A stretch of DNA of 64,000 bases from assembly GCA_963808125.1 (NCBI GenBank), contig CAWEEP010000059.1:1-64000 (forward strand). Direction: 5' to 3'. Source of the stretch: CAWEEP01 sp963808125. GTDB taxonomy: Bacteria > Chloroflexota > Dormibacteria > Aeolococcales > Aeolococcaceae. The translations under genes and the position numbers were made by a program. The notes under the pieces were generated by a model. The model made no database searches and had not been told where the DNA came from. It saw only the letters and a list, made by a program, of their open reading frames with translations. Position 1 is the first letter of the stretch; the number at the start of each line of letters is the position of its first letter. Below are positions 10,220 through 17,951 of this stretch, piece after piece.

Positions 10220-10898
10220 GTGACTCTCCCCCAGCCCCGATGAGAAGGCCCAGGTCGTGGACGCGATGTTCGACCGCATCGCCCCGCGGTACGACCTGAT
10301 CAACCACGTCATGACCGGGGGCCTAGACGTCCTGTGGCGCCGGAGGACAGTCAGGGAGTTGCGCCTTCCCCGCGGAGCCCTCGTCGCGGACCTCGCCTGC
10401 GGCACCGGCGAGATGTGCCGTGAACTAGGACGGGCCGGCTACCGGACCATCGGCTTCGACCATTCCGAGGGGATGCTGGCCCGCGCCCACGGCGCCGGCG
10501 AGTTCGTCCGCGCCGACATCCTCGACCTCCCCCTGGGAGCCGGCAGCGTCGACGGGGTCACCTCCGGCTTCGCGATGCGCAACGTCGTCGACCTGGGTCG
10601 CTGCGTCGCCGAGATGGCTCGGGTGGTCCGCCCCGGGGGCCGCGTCGCGGTCGTGGACCTGGCCGAGCCGCGGCCCGTGACGCGCTGGATCCAGGCCACC
10701 TGGATGGACCGGGTGGTGCCGCGGATCGGTGCCCTGCTCTCCGACGGCGACGCATACCGCTACCTGCCGGCGTCCAACGCGTACCTCCCCGACGGAATCG
10801 CTTTGATCGCGCTCTTCCAGGATGCCGGGTTCACCGACGCGCGGAGATTCCTCCTCGGCTTCGGCACCGTCCAAGTGGTGGCAGGAACGCGGACGTGA
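10220..10898 (+). CDS. menG: Demethylmenaquinone methyltransferase
   Basis: SAM-dependent C-methyltransferase for the last menaquinone step (UbiE/MenG family). Motifs: MFDRIAPRYDLINHVMT, SAM-binding LVADLACGTGEMC, FDHSEGML, FAMRNVVD and EMARVVRPGGRVAVVDLAEP. The open frame has its first standard start codon at GTG 10257, but conserved residues DEKAQVVDAMFD lie partly upstream. Removing one C from the run near 10228 joins them to a GTG at 10220, giving the usual N-terminus of the family; I therefore place the start there. The stop overlaps menF as GTGA. Could be called ubiE, but the surrounding men genes favour the menaquinone role. Confidence 0.92.
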
Positions 10899-12205
10899 CC
10901 GACGGCCAGTCCGGGTCCGGGCGCGGTGAGACCAGCGCGGCAGGGGACGCGGTGGATCTCCTCTCCCTGTGGGAACCGGGTGGCTTCCTCCTGGAGCGGG
11001 ACGGGATGGGGGTGGCTGGCACCGGAGAGGCTCGACGAATCGAGGTCCCCGCGGGTCGGGGCCAGGTCCTGCGAGCCGCCCGGCTGGCCGACGCCGCACT
11101 GGCCGGGCTCGGAGTCGGAGACGCGGTCATCGTCGGCAGCCTCCCCTTCCGGGGCGACCTGCCCGCCTCCCTCTTCATCCCCCGGAGCGTCAGCGTGGTC
11201 GGCAGCGCCCCCCGGACCGTTGAGATCGTCGCGGGGCAAGGGGCGGGCGCCGCGGTGTGGGCACCGGCCGCCTCGATACGGCCAGGGGCCCGGCTGGCGG
11301 GGACCATCACGGGCGCGGGCCCCGATCTCCGCGGCCGGCAACCCTTCCAGCTCGCCTGGCGACCCGAGCCCCCGGTCGCCGAGTTCGGTGCCGCGGTGGC
11401 CGAGGCCGTGCGACGCATCGGAGCGGGCCGCCTGATCAAGGTGGTGCTGGCTCGGAGTCTCACCGCCGGTAACCCGGGCATCGACATCCGGGCTCTCCTC
11501 GCCGAGTTACGCGAGCGGAATCCCGGCTGCCACCTCTTCGCCTCCCCGGCGGGAGCCGCCGGCACGTTCGTCGGCGCCACCCCGGAGACCCTGGTGCGGC
11601 GAGAGGGCGATCAGGTGCTCTCCCTGCCTCTCGCCGGGACCGCCGCGCGGTCGCCGGAGCCCGGCCGCGACGCGGAGAGCGCCGCCGCACTCCTCCGCTC
11701 GGCGAAGGACCTCCACGAGCACGCCCCCGTGGTCGAGGCGGTGACCGACGCGCTCGCCCCGTACTGCAGCGCGCTGGCCGTCGAGCCGAGGCCTCACCTG
11801 ATTGCCACCGCAACCGCCTGGCACCTCGCCTCGTCCGTGCGCGGAACGCTCCGAGCCCCGGCGCCCAGCGCCCTCACGCTGGCTGCGGCGCTGCACCCGA
11901 CCCCGGCAGTCTGCGGAACCCCGACCGACGCGGCGGCCGCACTCATCGAGGAGCTGGAGCCCGCCTCGCGCGGCCTGTACGCCGGCCTCGTCGGCTGGGT
12001 GGACGGTCGCGGCGACGGCGAATGGGCGGTGAGCGTCCGCTGTGCCCTGATCACCCCAAGCCGGGTGCGTCTCGACGCCGGGGCGGGCATCGTCGCCGGC
12101 TCGGAACCCCTGGCGGAGATCGCCGAGACCGAGGTCAAGTTCAGAACCCTGATGGAATCCCTCGGGGCAGTCGGGACATCCTCGGTTGAGGACCTGCGGG
12201 CATGA
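10895..12205 (+). CDS. menF: Isochorismate synthase
   Basis: Converts chorismate to isochorismate at the entry of the menaquinone pathway; magnesium-dependent chorismate-binding fold. 436 residues. Conserved parts are the general-base region IKVVLARS, FVGATPETLVRREG, LPLAGTAARS, HLIATATAWHLASSVRG, HPTPAVCGTP, and the metal-binding tail GAGIVAGSEPLAEIAETEVKF. GTG start overlaps the menG stop and its own stop overlaps the next start as ATGA, so menG-menF-murE are one translationally coupled unit. EntC and salicylate synthases are relatives; the men context decides. Confidence 0.92.
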   Translation: MTDGQSGSGRGETSAAGDAVDLLSLWEPGGFLLERDGMGVAGTGEARRIEVPAGRGQVLRAARLADAALAGLGVGDAVIVGSLPFRGDLPASLFIPRSVSVVGSAPRTVEIVAGQGAGAAVWAPAASIRPGARLAGTITGAGPDLRGRQPFQLAWRPEPPVAEFGAAVAEAVRRIGAGRLIKVVLARSLTAGNPGIDIRALLAELRERNPGCHLFASPAGAAGTFVGATPETLVRREGDQVLSLPLAGTAARSPEPGRDAESAAALLRSAKDLHEHAPVVEAVTDALAPYCSALAVEPRPHLIATATAWHLASSVRGTLRAPAPSALTLAAALHPTPAVCGTPTDAAAALIEELEPASRGLYAGLVGWVDGRGDGEWAVSVRCALITPSRVRLDAGAGIVAGSEPLAEIAETEVKFRTLMESLGAVGTSSVEDLRA

Positions 12206-13740
12206 GGCTGCGGGAGCTTCTCCGCAGTGCCGGGATGTCTCCGGACGTGGCCCCTGATCCCGAGGTGTCCACCGTCGAATACGACTCCCGCCGCTGCGGT
12301 CCCGGCGTCCTCTTCGTCGCCGTCCCCGGCTTCCACGTCGACGGGCACCGGTTCGCATCCGCCGCCGTCGCGTCGGGGGCCGTCGGCGTGGTCGCCGAGC
12401 GCATCCCCGACCCTCCGATCCCGGAGTTGGTGCCACTGCTCCTCGTCCCCTCGAGCCGTGTGGCCCTCAGCGCCCTGGCCGCCGCGGCGGCCGCTCATCC
12501 GTCGCGCCGCATGCTGGTGGCCGGCATCACCGGGACCGACGGCAAGACGACGACCACGACCATGCTCTGGGCGGCGTGGCGGGAGGCCGGAGAGAGGGCG
12601 GCGAGCCTGAGCACCGTGGACGCCAGGGTGGGCGACGAGGTCACCCCCAACCCGGCGCGGATCACAACCCTCGAGGCCCCCGAGCTGCACCGGCGCCTGG
12701 CCGAGCTGTTCGCCGCGGGGTGCACCCGCGTGGCCATCGAGACCTCGTCACATGCCCTGCATCTCCATCGCGTCGACGATGTCGAGTACGACATCGCCGT
12801 GTTCACCCGGATCACCTCGGAGCACCTGGACATCCACGGCAGCCGCGAGGGCTACCTGCGAACCAAGCGGCGCCTGCTGGAGATGGTGGCCGGTCGCCCG
12901 CGAGGCCTGGCTGTGCTGAACGGCGACGACGACTTCGGATTTCCCAGCCTGGTCCAGGTCCCTGTCGCCCGCCGTCTCACCTACAGCGCGGCCGGCGATC
13001 CCGGCGCCGACCTGGCGGCACTCGACCTTCGCGTCGACGCCTCCGGCGTCCGTTTCACGGCAGCCACGCCCTGGGGTCGACGGCCCGTGTCGCTCCTCCT
13101 CGCCGGAGGCTTCAACGCCGCCAATGCGCTGGCCGCCATCGGTGCCGCGTGCGGCAGCGGCGCCGACCTCGACGCCGTGGTGCGGGGTCTGGCCGGCCTG
13201 GAGCGCGTGACCGGGAGGATGGAGCGCGTCGACCTCGGCCAGGACTTCCAGGTGGTTGTTGACTACGCGCACACCGCCGCAGCTCTCGAGACGGTGCTGA
13301 CCGAGCTCCGGGCGGCGACCGGTGGCCGCCTCTGGGCCGTCTTCGGCTCGGCCGGCGAGCGCGATCGCGAGAAGCGCGCCGCCATGGGACAGATCGCGGC
13401 CCGGCTCGCCGACGTCATCGTCGTCACCGACGAGGACCCCCGGGGCGAGGACCGCCGGGCCATCATCGAGGAGATCGCCGACGGGGCCGAGGCGGGGGGC
13501 GCCGTCCGCGGGGCCGGCCTTCACCTCGTCCCTGACCGGGCGCAGGCGGTCGCCTTCGCCATCGGCGGGGCTGCAGCCGGCGACACGGTGCTCCTCGCCG
13601 GCAAGGGCCACGAGAGAACCATCGAGACGGCCGCGGGGTCCGCCCCCTGGGACGAGCGGGGTGCCGCCGTCGAGGCGCTGCGCCGCAGGGCAGCGGTTCC
13701 GCGGGAAGACGCCGGGCTCGGGATCAGGCGGGGCCTGTAG
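12202..13740 (+). CDS. murE: UDP-N-acetylmuramoyl-tripeptide synthetase
   Basis: Cytoplasmic Mur ligase adding the third amino acid to UDP-MurNAc-L-Ala-D-Glu. 512 residues with the three Mur domains: N-terminal substrate-binding (YDSRRCGPGVLFVAVPG), central ATPase (GITGTDGKTTTT; TSSHALHLHRV; FTRITSEHLDIHG), and C-terminal ligase domain (VVVDYAHTAAALETVL; FGSAGERDREKR; GKGHERT). The amino-acid selecting motif reads DEDPRGED. The arginine resembles the DNPR of meso-diaminopimelate enzymes, but the preceding residues differ, so the third residue is open. ATG overlaps the menF stop. Finding murE as the tail of a menaquinone operon is unusual. It converges with rsmG, the two 3' ends overlapping by 17 bases. 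Confidence 0.88.
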   Translation: MRLRELLRSAGMSPDVAPDPEVSTVEYDSRRCGPGVLFVAVPGFHVDGHRFASAAVASGAVGVVAERIPDPPIPELVPLLLVPSSRVALSALAAAAAAHPSRRMLVAGITGTDGKTTTTTMLWAAWREAGERAASLSTVDARVGDEVTPNPARITTLEAPELHRRLAELFAAGCTRVAIETSSHALHLHRVDDVEYDIAVFTRITSEHLDIHGSREGYLRTKRRLLEMVAGRPRGLAVLNGDDDFGFPSLVQVPVARRLTYSAAGDPGADLAALDLRVDASGVRFTAATPWGRRPVSLLLAGGFNAANALAAIGAACGSGADLDAVVRGLAGLERVTGRMERVDLGQDFQVVVDYAHTAAALETVLTELRAATGGRLWAVFGSAGERDREKRAAMGQIAARLADVIVVTDEDPRGEDRRAIIEEIADGAEAGGAVRGAGLHLVPDRAQAVAFAIGGAAAGDTVLLAGKGHERTIETAAGSAPWDERGAAVEALRRRAAVPREDAGLGIRRGL

Positions 13741-14389
13741 GGCCCGGCGTCCCGAGCGGCCGGCGGGCCGGCAACCCGACGCGACGCGGCAGGGCGTCGG
13801 GTGTCGGCGTGACCTTGGAGACGGCGAGGATGCCCGGAGCCGCGACGGAGGGTGCGCCGCCGCCACACGACGCCGCCGCCACGACGCAGGAATCGACTGC
13901 GGCCTGGGCGTCGCCGACCAGGGCGAGGAGCCTCCCGCCGACCCGCAGGAGGGGCAGGGCCAGCTCGCACAGCGCCGGCGGCGCCGCCGCCGCCCGGGAG
14001 ACGGCCAGGTCGTACTCGGCTCGGTGGGCCGGCTCATGCCCGAGGTCCTCCGCCCGCCCGGCGAACACCGTCACGCCCGTGCACCCGCAGACAGCGGCGG
14101 CATGGGTGAGAAAGCCGGCGCTTCGCCGATCCGAGTCCACGAGCACCACGTGAAGATCGGAGCGCAGGATGGCCATCACCAGCCCCGGGACACCGCCTCC
14201 CGAGCCGATGTCGACGATACGCGCGCCGGCCGGAGGGTCGGCCACCAGGAGCAGCCGCCGCGCCTGGGCCACGTGCCGTTCGGGGGCCTTCTCGCGGGGG
14301 ACGGTGGTGAGGTGGATCCTCCGGTTCCACAGGTAGAGCTCGTCGAGATACCGGAGAAGCCTCGGGTCGGTCGCGGACTGCCGTGCCAC
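13724..14389 (-). CDS. rsmG: 16S rRNA (guanine-527-N7) methyltransferase
   Basis: SAM-dependent methyltransferase modifying G527 of 16S rRNA in the 530 loop. 221 residues. Family features: LYLWNRRIHLTTV near the N-terminus, SAM loop IVDIGSGGGVPGLVMAI, VVLVDSDRRSAGFL, VFAGRAEDLGHE, VSRAAAAPPAL and LLRVGGRLLALVG. The C-terminus ends with the expected basic segment before a proline/glycine-rich extension. The GTG start has a TAACCT box eight bases upstream and no Shine-Dalgarno sequence. It is not next to parA/parB or mnmG here, unlike its usual place near the origin. Confidence 0.93.
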   Translation of the reverse strand: MARQSATDPRLLRYLDELYLWNRRIHLTTVPREKAPERHVAQARRLLLVADPPAGARIVDIGSGGGVPGLVMAILRSDLHVVLVDSDRRSAGFLTHAAAVCGCTGVTVFAGRAEDLGHEPAHRAEYDLAVSRAAAAPPALCELALPLLRVGGRLLALVGDAQAAVDSCVVAAASCGGGAPSVAAPGILAVSKVTPTPDALPRRVGLPARRPLGTPGPTGPA

Positions 14390-14397
14390 GGGCCTCG

Positions 14398-14403
14398 AGG
14401 TTA
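14398..14403 (-). promoter_or_regulatory. -10 box of rsmG
   Basis: TAACCT on the minus strand, eight bases before the GTG at 14389; predicts a leaderless rsmG message. Confidence 0.5.
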
Positions 14404-14507
14404 GAGCACTGGCGGTGCCGTCGGGCGGGGCTCACCGCGCACGCCCTCCGCGACCACCACCGTGCCATGATGTCCTCAGTTCGCAGGAACGACTTCGGAG
14501 AACGCCG

Positions 14508-14702
14508 ATGGCCACGCCCACCACGTGCCCCCGCTGCAGCGCTCCACGTCTGACCGTCATCTATTACGGCGCCGACGGCGCACCGATCGGCGGTCATACC
14601 GAGTGCACCGCCTGTGGGCCGCGATACGCGGTGGAGTTGGAGCGCACCGGTGTCCAGCCCCCTGACGTACAGGAAGGCCTGCTCGAGCGCAAGGCCTCCT
14701 AG
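14508..14702 (+). CDS. Small zinc-ribbon protein
   Basis: 64-residue protein with two cysteine pairs, CPRC near residue 7 and CTAC near residue 36, spaced as in a zinc ribbon. Between them is a short beta-like stretch with VIYYGADGAPIGGH. I chose ATG 14508, preceded by CGGAGA, over upstream in-frame codons because the residues before it are low-complexity arginine/proline. No specific function can be given; such proteins often bind nucleic acid or act as small regulators. It stands alone between divergent rsmG and a secreted protein gene. Confidence 0.55.
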   Translation: MATPTTCPRCSAPRLTVIYYGADGAPIGGHTECTACGPRYAVELERTGVQPPDVQEGLLERKAS

Positions 14703-14860
14703 CTCCGCGGCGTCCTGACCGGCGCCGCTGGCCGGGCGGTTCCCCGGACCTGCGGCGGGTGGACTCGGAATCACACGCCGGCGGACGGATGGCGGACCCG
14801 CGACGGAGCCGCGACGGCTCGATGACTAACTCGCGACAGCGATGCCGATCACGTTCGCGG

Positions 14861-16075
14861 ATGCCTTCCCATACTCGCCTGATGAGACGGTTGCGGCTCG
14901 CTCACGCCCGCCCACACCTGCGGCTGCTCGCCGTGACGATGGGGATCGCGGCCGTTCTCGTCGCGGTCGCCCCCTCGGCGCGAGCCAACTCCGGGTCGGA
15001 CGGCGTCACCGCCGCCAAGCAGGCGCTGACGCAGGCCCAGTCCGCCGCCACGGCCGCCGCGAAGCAGGTCACCGCCGACCAGGCGCAGGTCGCCCAAGCG
15101 CAGTCGCAACTGGCGGCCCTGCAGGCGAAGGTCACGACCCTCAACGCCGAGGTCGCCTCAGACCAGGCGGAGGTCGCCCAGCTCACCGCCCAAATCGCGC
15201 AGCAGCAGGCCGAGCTGACCGCCTTCCTGCGCGCCAGCTACGAGAACGCCGCGGGCGGCAGCACCGTCGCCTTCATCGTCGACGCCGGCAACATCGGGGA
15301 TCTGATGCAGAGGCTCACCGATGTGGATCACGTCGCCTCCGCGGGCGACGTCCTGGTCACCGCCATCACAGCGGAGCAGCATCAGGCGCAGAGCACGCTG
15401 GCCAGCGATCTCCAGGCACAGGCGCAGGCGCAGGCCGCGCAGGCACAGATGGCGACGCAGGCCGTGATCATCTCTGACGACGAGGAGACCGCGACGCAGG
15501 ACGCCGCCCAGGCGCAGGCCCTGGTGAGCCAGGACCAGCAGCAGCTCGAGACGGCCATCCAGCAGGCGCAGGCGGCGCAGGCGGCGGCGGGCTCCGGTGG
15601 GACGGTCTACACGCCCGCATCAGGTCCCACCTTCACCGAGGACACGGACCTGACGCTCCCCTCGGGTGAGAACGCCCAGACCATCGACGCCTTCCTCGAC
15701 GGGACCGCGCTGGCGGGCCTCGGCTCCGCCTACATGCAGGCCGAGCAGCTGGACCACGTCAGCGCCCGATACCTCGTCGCCCACTCCATCCTCGAGTCGG
15801 GGTGGGGCACCAGCGCCCTCGCCCGCGACAAGAACAATCTCTTCGGCTACGGGGCGGACGACAGCAATCCCTACGGTGACGCGATGAGCTTCTCCAGCTT
15901 CTCTGCATGCATCCTGTGGGTCGCCAACGTGGTGAAGATCAACTACCTCACGCCCGGCGGCGCCTACTACCACGGGCCGACGCTGCGGGGGATGAACGTC
16001 GACTACGCCAGCGACCCGAACTGGGCGGTGAAGATCGCGGCCATCGCCCAGAGCATCCCGCTGCCCAGTTCCTAG
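14861..16075 (+). CDS. Secreted coiled-coil protein with glucosaminidase-like domain
   Basis: Probable cell-wall hydrolase or its regulator. Order of parts: basic N-terminus, hydrophobic signal segment (LLAVTMGIAAVLVAVAPSARA), a coiled coil of about 200 residues very rich in Ala and Gln (two blocks, like the N-terminal half of PcsB/CwlO proteins), a Ser/Gly/Thr linker, then a C-terminal domain resembling mannosyl-glycoprotein endo-beta-N-acetylglucosaminidase (GH73): YLVAHSILESGWGTS with the candidate catalytic glutamate, KNNLFGYGADD, and VNYASDPNWAVKI-like ending. Several in-frame starts exist (14759, 14789, 14822, 14861, 14882) and none has a strong ribosome site; the one given leaves a normal signal peptide. 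Repeat-rich coding sequence is evident at 15010-15590. Confidence 0.75.
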   Translation: MPSHTRLMRRLRLAHARPHLRLLAVTMGIAAVLVAVAPSARANSGSDGVTAAKQALTQAQSAATAAAKQVTADQAQVAQAQSQLAALQAKVTTLNAEVASDQAEVAQLTAQIAQQQAELTAFLRASYENAAGGSTVAFIVDAGNIGDLMQRLTDVDHVASAGDVLVTAITAEQHQAQSTLASDLQAQAQAQAAQAQMATQAVIISDDEETATQDAAQAQALVSQDQQQLETAIQQAQAAQAAAGSGGTVYTPASGPTFTEDTDLTLPSGENAQTIDAFLDGTALAGLGSAYMQAEQLDHVSARYLVAHSILESGWGTSALARDKNNLFGYGADDSNPYGDAMSFSSFSACILWVANVVKINYLTPGGAYYHGPTLRGMNVDYASDPNWAVKIAAIAQSIPLPSS

Positions 16076-16167
16076 AGGGTGATGGCGGGCACCGGCGGGT
16101 GCGTCATGGTCTCGACAGGAACCCGAGGGAAGATGGCCGAGAGCGAACCTGATGGGTCCGCCGTTCG

Positions 16168-16173
16168 TACACT
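16168..16173 (+). promoter_or_regulatory. -10 box before a small hypothetical gene
   Basis: TACACT with five bases before ATG 16179, slightly tight for a leaderless start but supporting that codon over the ATG at 16152. Confidence 0.35.
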
Positions 16174-16178
16174 CGGAC

Positions 16179-16532
16179 ATGATCTCGCCCTTCCGCCTCA
16201 CCGACCAGCAGATTGCCGAACACACCCGTGACCGGCAGCATCGCGAGCGCGCGCGGCGGCGGGTCGACCTGCCCATCCGGCGGGTGGACCGGGTCATCGC
16301 CGAGTGCGAGGAGCTGATGCTGGTGGGCCGCAAACGGGTGCCCCTGGCGATGGAGGACCGGCTGCGGCGGCTCGCCGAGACCCTGCCGGCGCCGGTGCCA
16401 GAGCTTCGGGCCGGGGTCACCATCGTCCACCTCATGGATCAACTGTTCTCGGTGCAGGCGCACCTCCTGGACCACCGCGTCGACCGCTCCGCCTTCATCG
16501 AGGCCGACGATCCCGCCGAGGAGGCCGGCTGA
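16179..16532 (+). CDS. Hypothetical protein
   Basis: Protein of about 117 residues, strongly charged and predicted mostly helical, with an arginine-rich N-terminal third (DRQHRERARRRVDLPIRRVDRV) and an acidic end. It contains VHLMDQLFSVQAHLLDHRVDR, an amphipathic helix. No cysteines, membrane segment or known motif. I do not recognise a family. Start at 16179 rather than 16152 because a -10 box lies immediately before it. Single gene; the strand changes about 100 bases downstream. Confidence 0.5.
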   Translation: MISPFRLTDQQIAEHTRDRQHRERARRRVDLPIRRVDRVIAECEELMLVGRKRVPLAMEDRLRRLAETLPAPVPELRAGVTIVHLMDQLFSVQAHLLDHRVDRSAFIEADDPAEEAG

Positions 16533-16635
16533 GGGGCGTCCGAACCCCGGGCCATGTGGCACGCGGCTCCCGAACGAACATAGGGCCGCAGGTTCAGTCC
16601 GGCCGTCCCGGGAGCTTGTCGGGCCCTGGCCCGCG

Positions 16636-17316
16636 TCAGGTTCCGGCTGGCCCGCGCGAGCAGATGCCGGGGTTCTCCGGCGACCCCTGGCGGTGAAAGC
16701 CCAGCTCGACCCCGCCTGGGACGGCGGCAACGCACTCGACCAGGGGGCGGAACGCGGCCATGCCCGGTGCGCCCAGGAACGGGGAGAGGTCGAAGGGGGC
16801 ATTTCCGCGCGGATCGAGTGCCGAACGCAGGAAGCCGGGGATGATCTGGTCACCCACGTCCAGCTCGACAACTCCGAGCGCGACATCGCCAGCACCGGTG
16901 AGATGGAGGCTGAGCTTCACCGTGGTCACCACGGGCATCGGCCCAAGGTTGCTGGCGGCGCTCAGCAGCAGTTCGCCGTCGCGGGAGCGTACCTGCGGTT
17001 GCGTGAACATCTCGGGGTCGGGGTTGTTCTCGGCAGCGATGACGGTGAGGTCGCGTTCACTCAGCAGGACGGCCGTCTGCGCGGAGCTGGACAGGCCGTC
17101 GGCGACCAGCGGGGCCAGGGTGGCGGCGATCGCCTGCTGACTGGCGCCGTCGTCCGATCCCGAGGGAGGCGCCCCCAGGTCGGGTGTGCCGGTGAGCCGC
17201 AGCAGGAGTAAGGCGGCCGCGCCGGTGAGCACGATCATCAGGGCCAGCCCGACGCAGCATCCCCGGATCGCCCCGCGCTCGCCCGGATGCGCCCTGGCGT
17301 GCCTCCGGGGGTTCAC
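16636..17316 (-). CDS. Membrane-anchored hypothetical protein
   Basis: 226 residues. One N-terminal hydrophobic helix (VGLALMIVLTGAAALLLLRL) suggests a signal anchor, followed by an extracellular domain with beta-rich, non-repetitive sequence: TAVLLSERDLTVIAAENNP, LHLTGAGDVALGVVELDVGDQIIPGFL. I cannot assign a family. The GTG start at 17316 overlaps the stop of the upstream gene as GTGA, so the two form a coupled pair and both products are predicted outside or in the membrane. The ending region (PGGVELGFHRQGSPENPG) is less convincing and could reflect a late frame change. Confidence 0.5.
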   Translation of the reverse strand: MNPRRHARAHPGERGAIRGCCVGLALMIVLTGAAALLLLRLTGTPDLGAPPSGSDDGASQQAIAATLAPLVADGLSSSAQTAVLLSERDLTVIAAENNPDPEMFTQPQVRSRDGELLLSAASNLGPMPVVTTVKLSLHLTGAGDVALGVVELDVGDQIIPGFLRSALDPRGNAPFDLSPFLGAPGMAAFRPLVECVAAVPGGVELGFHRQGSPENPGICSRGPAGT

Positions 17317-17780
17317 CGTATGCGGACGAAGAAGAAGAAGCAGGTGGCCGCCATCAGCCCGAAGAACACCATGGCCAGCAGTCCGATCGCGGGGAGCGGA
17401 GAGCCAGCTCCGTTGGAATGGGGGACGATCGCGGTGTTCCCGGCGATGGTCGGCAGGGTCCCGGTCGGCGGAGCGTTGACGATGGCCTCCGAATAGGGCG
17501 TCGGAGGCACGGTGGGAAGCGCGGGGGTGGGGGTCGCGGTCGGCACCGGCGTCGCCACCACCGTCGCCGACGCTGTCGGAGTGGGCGTGGAACACCCGTG
17601 AACGCACCCCGTGGGCGTGGGGGTCGAAGCCGCGTCGACCGGAGTCAAGCGGACGCAGGTGACGAGCCACACGGCGGCCACCAGGACCACCAGGGCCAGG
17701 GCACGGCGCACCGTCAGACGGCGGCCGGCTCCGGGGGGGGTCGGGGTTGCGCTCCAGAAATCGGCGAGAGTGCGTCGCAC
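17313..17780 (-). CDS. Secreted Pro/Thr-rich anchored protein
   Basis: 155 residues: basic N-terminus with one hydrophobic helix (ALALVVLVAAVWLVTCV), then a low-complexity Thr/Pro/Ala segment of about 60 residues with a cysteine pair (GCVHGCS), and a C-terminal LPAIG followed by a hydrophobic stretch (LLAMVFFGLMAATCFFFFV) and Arg-Ile-Arg. The layout resembles a cell-wall sorting signal, but threonine of LPxTG is replaced by isoleucine and no sortase gene is present, so a plain membrane anchor is as likely. GTG start at 17780. Coupled to the downstream gene by a GTGA overlap. Confidence 0.5.
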   Translation of the reverse strand: MRRTLADFWSATPTPPGAGRRLTVRRALALVVLVAAVWLVTCVRLTPVDAASTPTPTGCVHGCSTPTPTASATVVATPVPTATPTPALPTVPPTPYSEAIVNAPPTGTLPTIAGNTAIVPHSNGAGSPLPAIGLLAMVFFGLMAATCFFFFVRIR

Positions 17781-17936
17781 CGCTGGGTGCTCCAGGTGAA
17801 GGGCTGCGGACGGGTCTCCCGCCCCGGCACGGGAGGCGCCGCGGGGGGATCCGGATCGCCCGGAGAGCCAGGATACCGCTCACCGTCCCGCTGTGGTGGC
17901 GGTGCCACCCCGCCGGGGGGACCTGCGGCACCCGCG

Positions 17937-17942
17937 TAGACT
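17937..17942 (+). promoter_or_regulatory. -10 box of gcvT
   Basis: TAGACT nine bases before the gcvT ATG, leaving at most a few untranslated bases. This position leaves no room for a glycine riboswitch in the message. Confidence 0.4.
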
Positions 17943-17951
17943 CCCGAGCCG

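Noticed and set aside
10257..10898. GTG 10257 as the menG start
   Set aside because: It would drop conserved residues DEKAQVV that are encoded just upstream; a one-base correction gives a normal N-terminus.
13726..13748. GGGCC/GGCCC inverted repeat at the murE/rsmG ends as a terminator
   Set aside because: Only five pairs, no T tract on either strand, and it lies within both coding ends.
17781..17951. Glycine riboswitch before gcvT
   Set aside because: A GGAGAG-like stretch is present but not the rest of the motif, and the promoter lies too close to the ATG to include it in the RNA.
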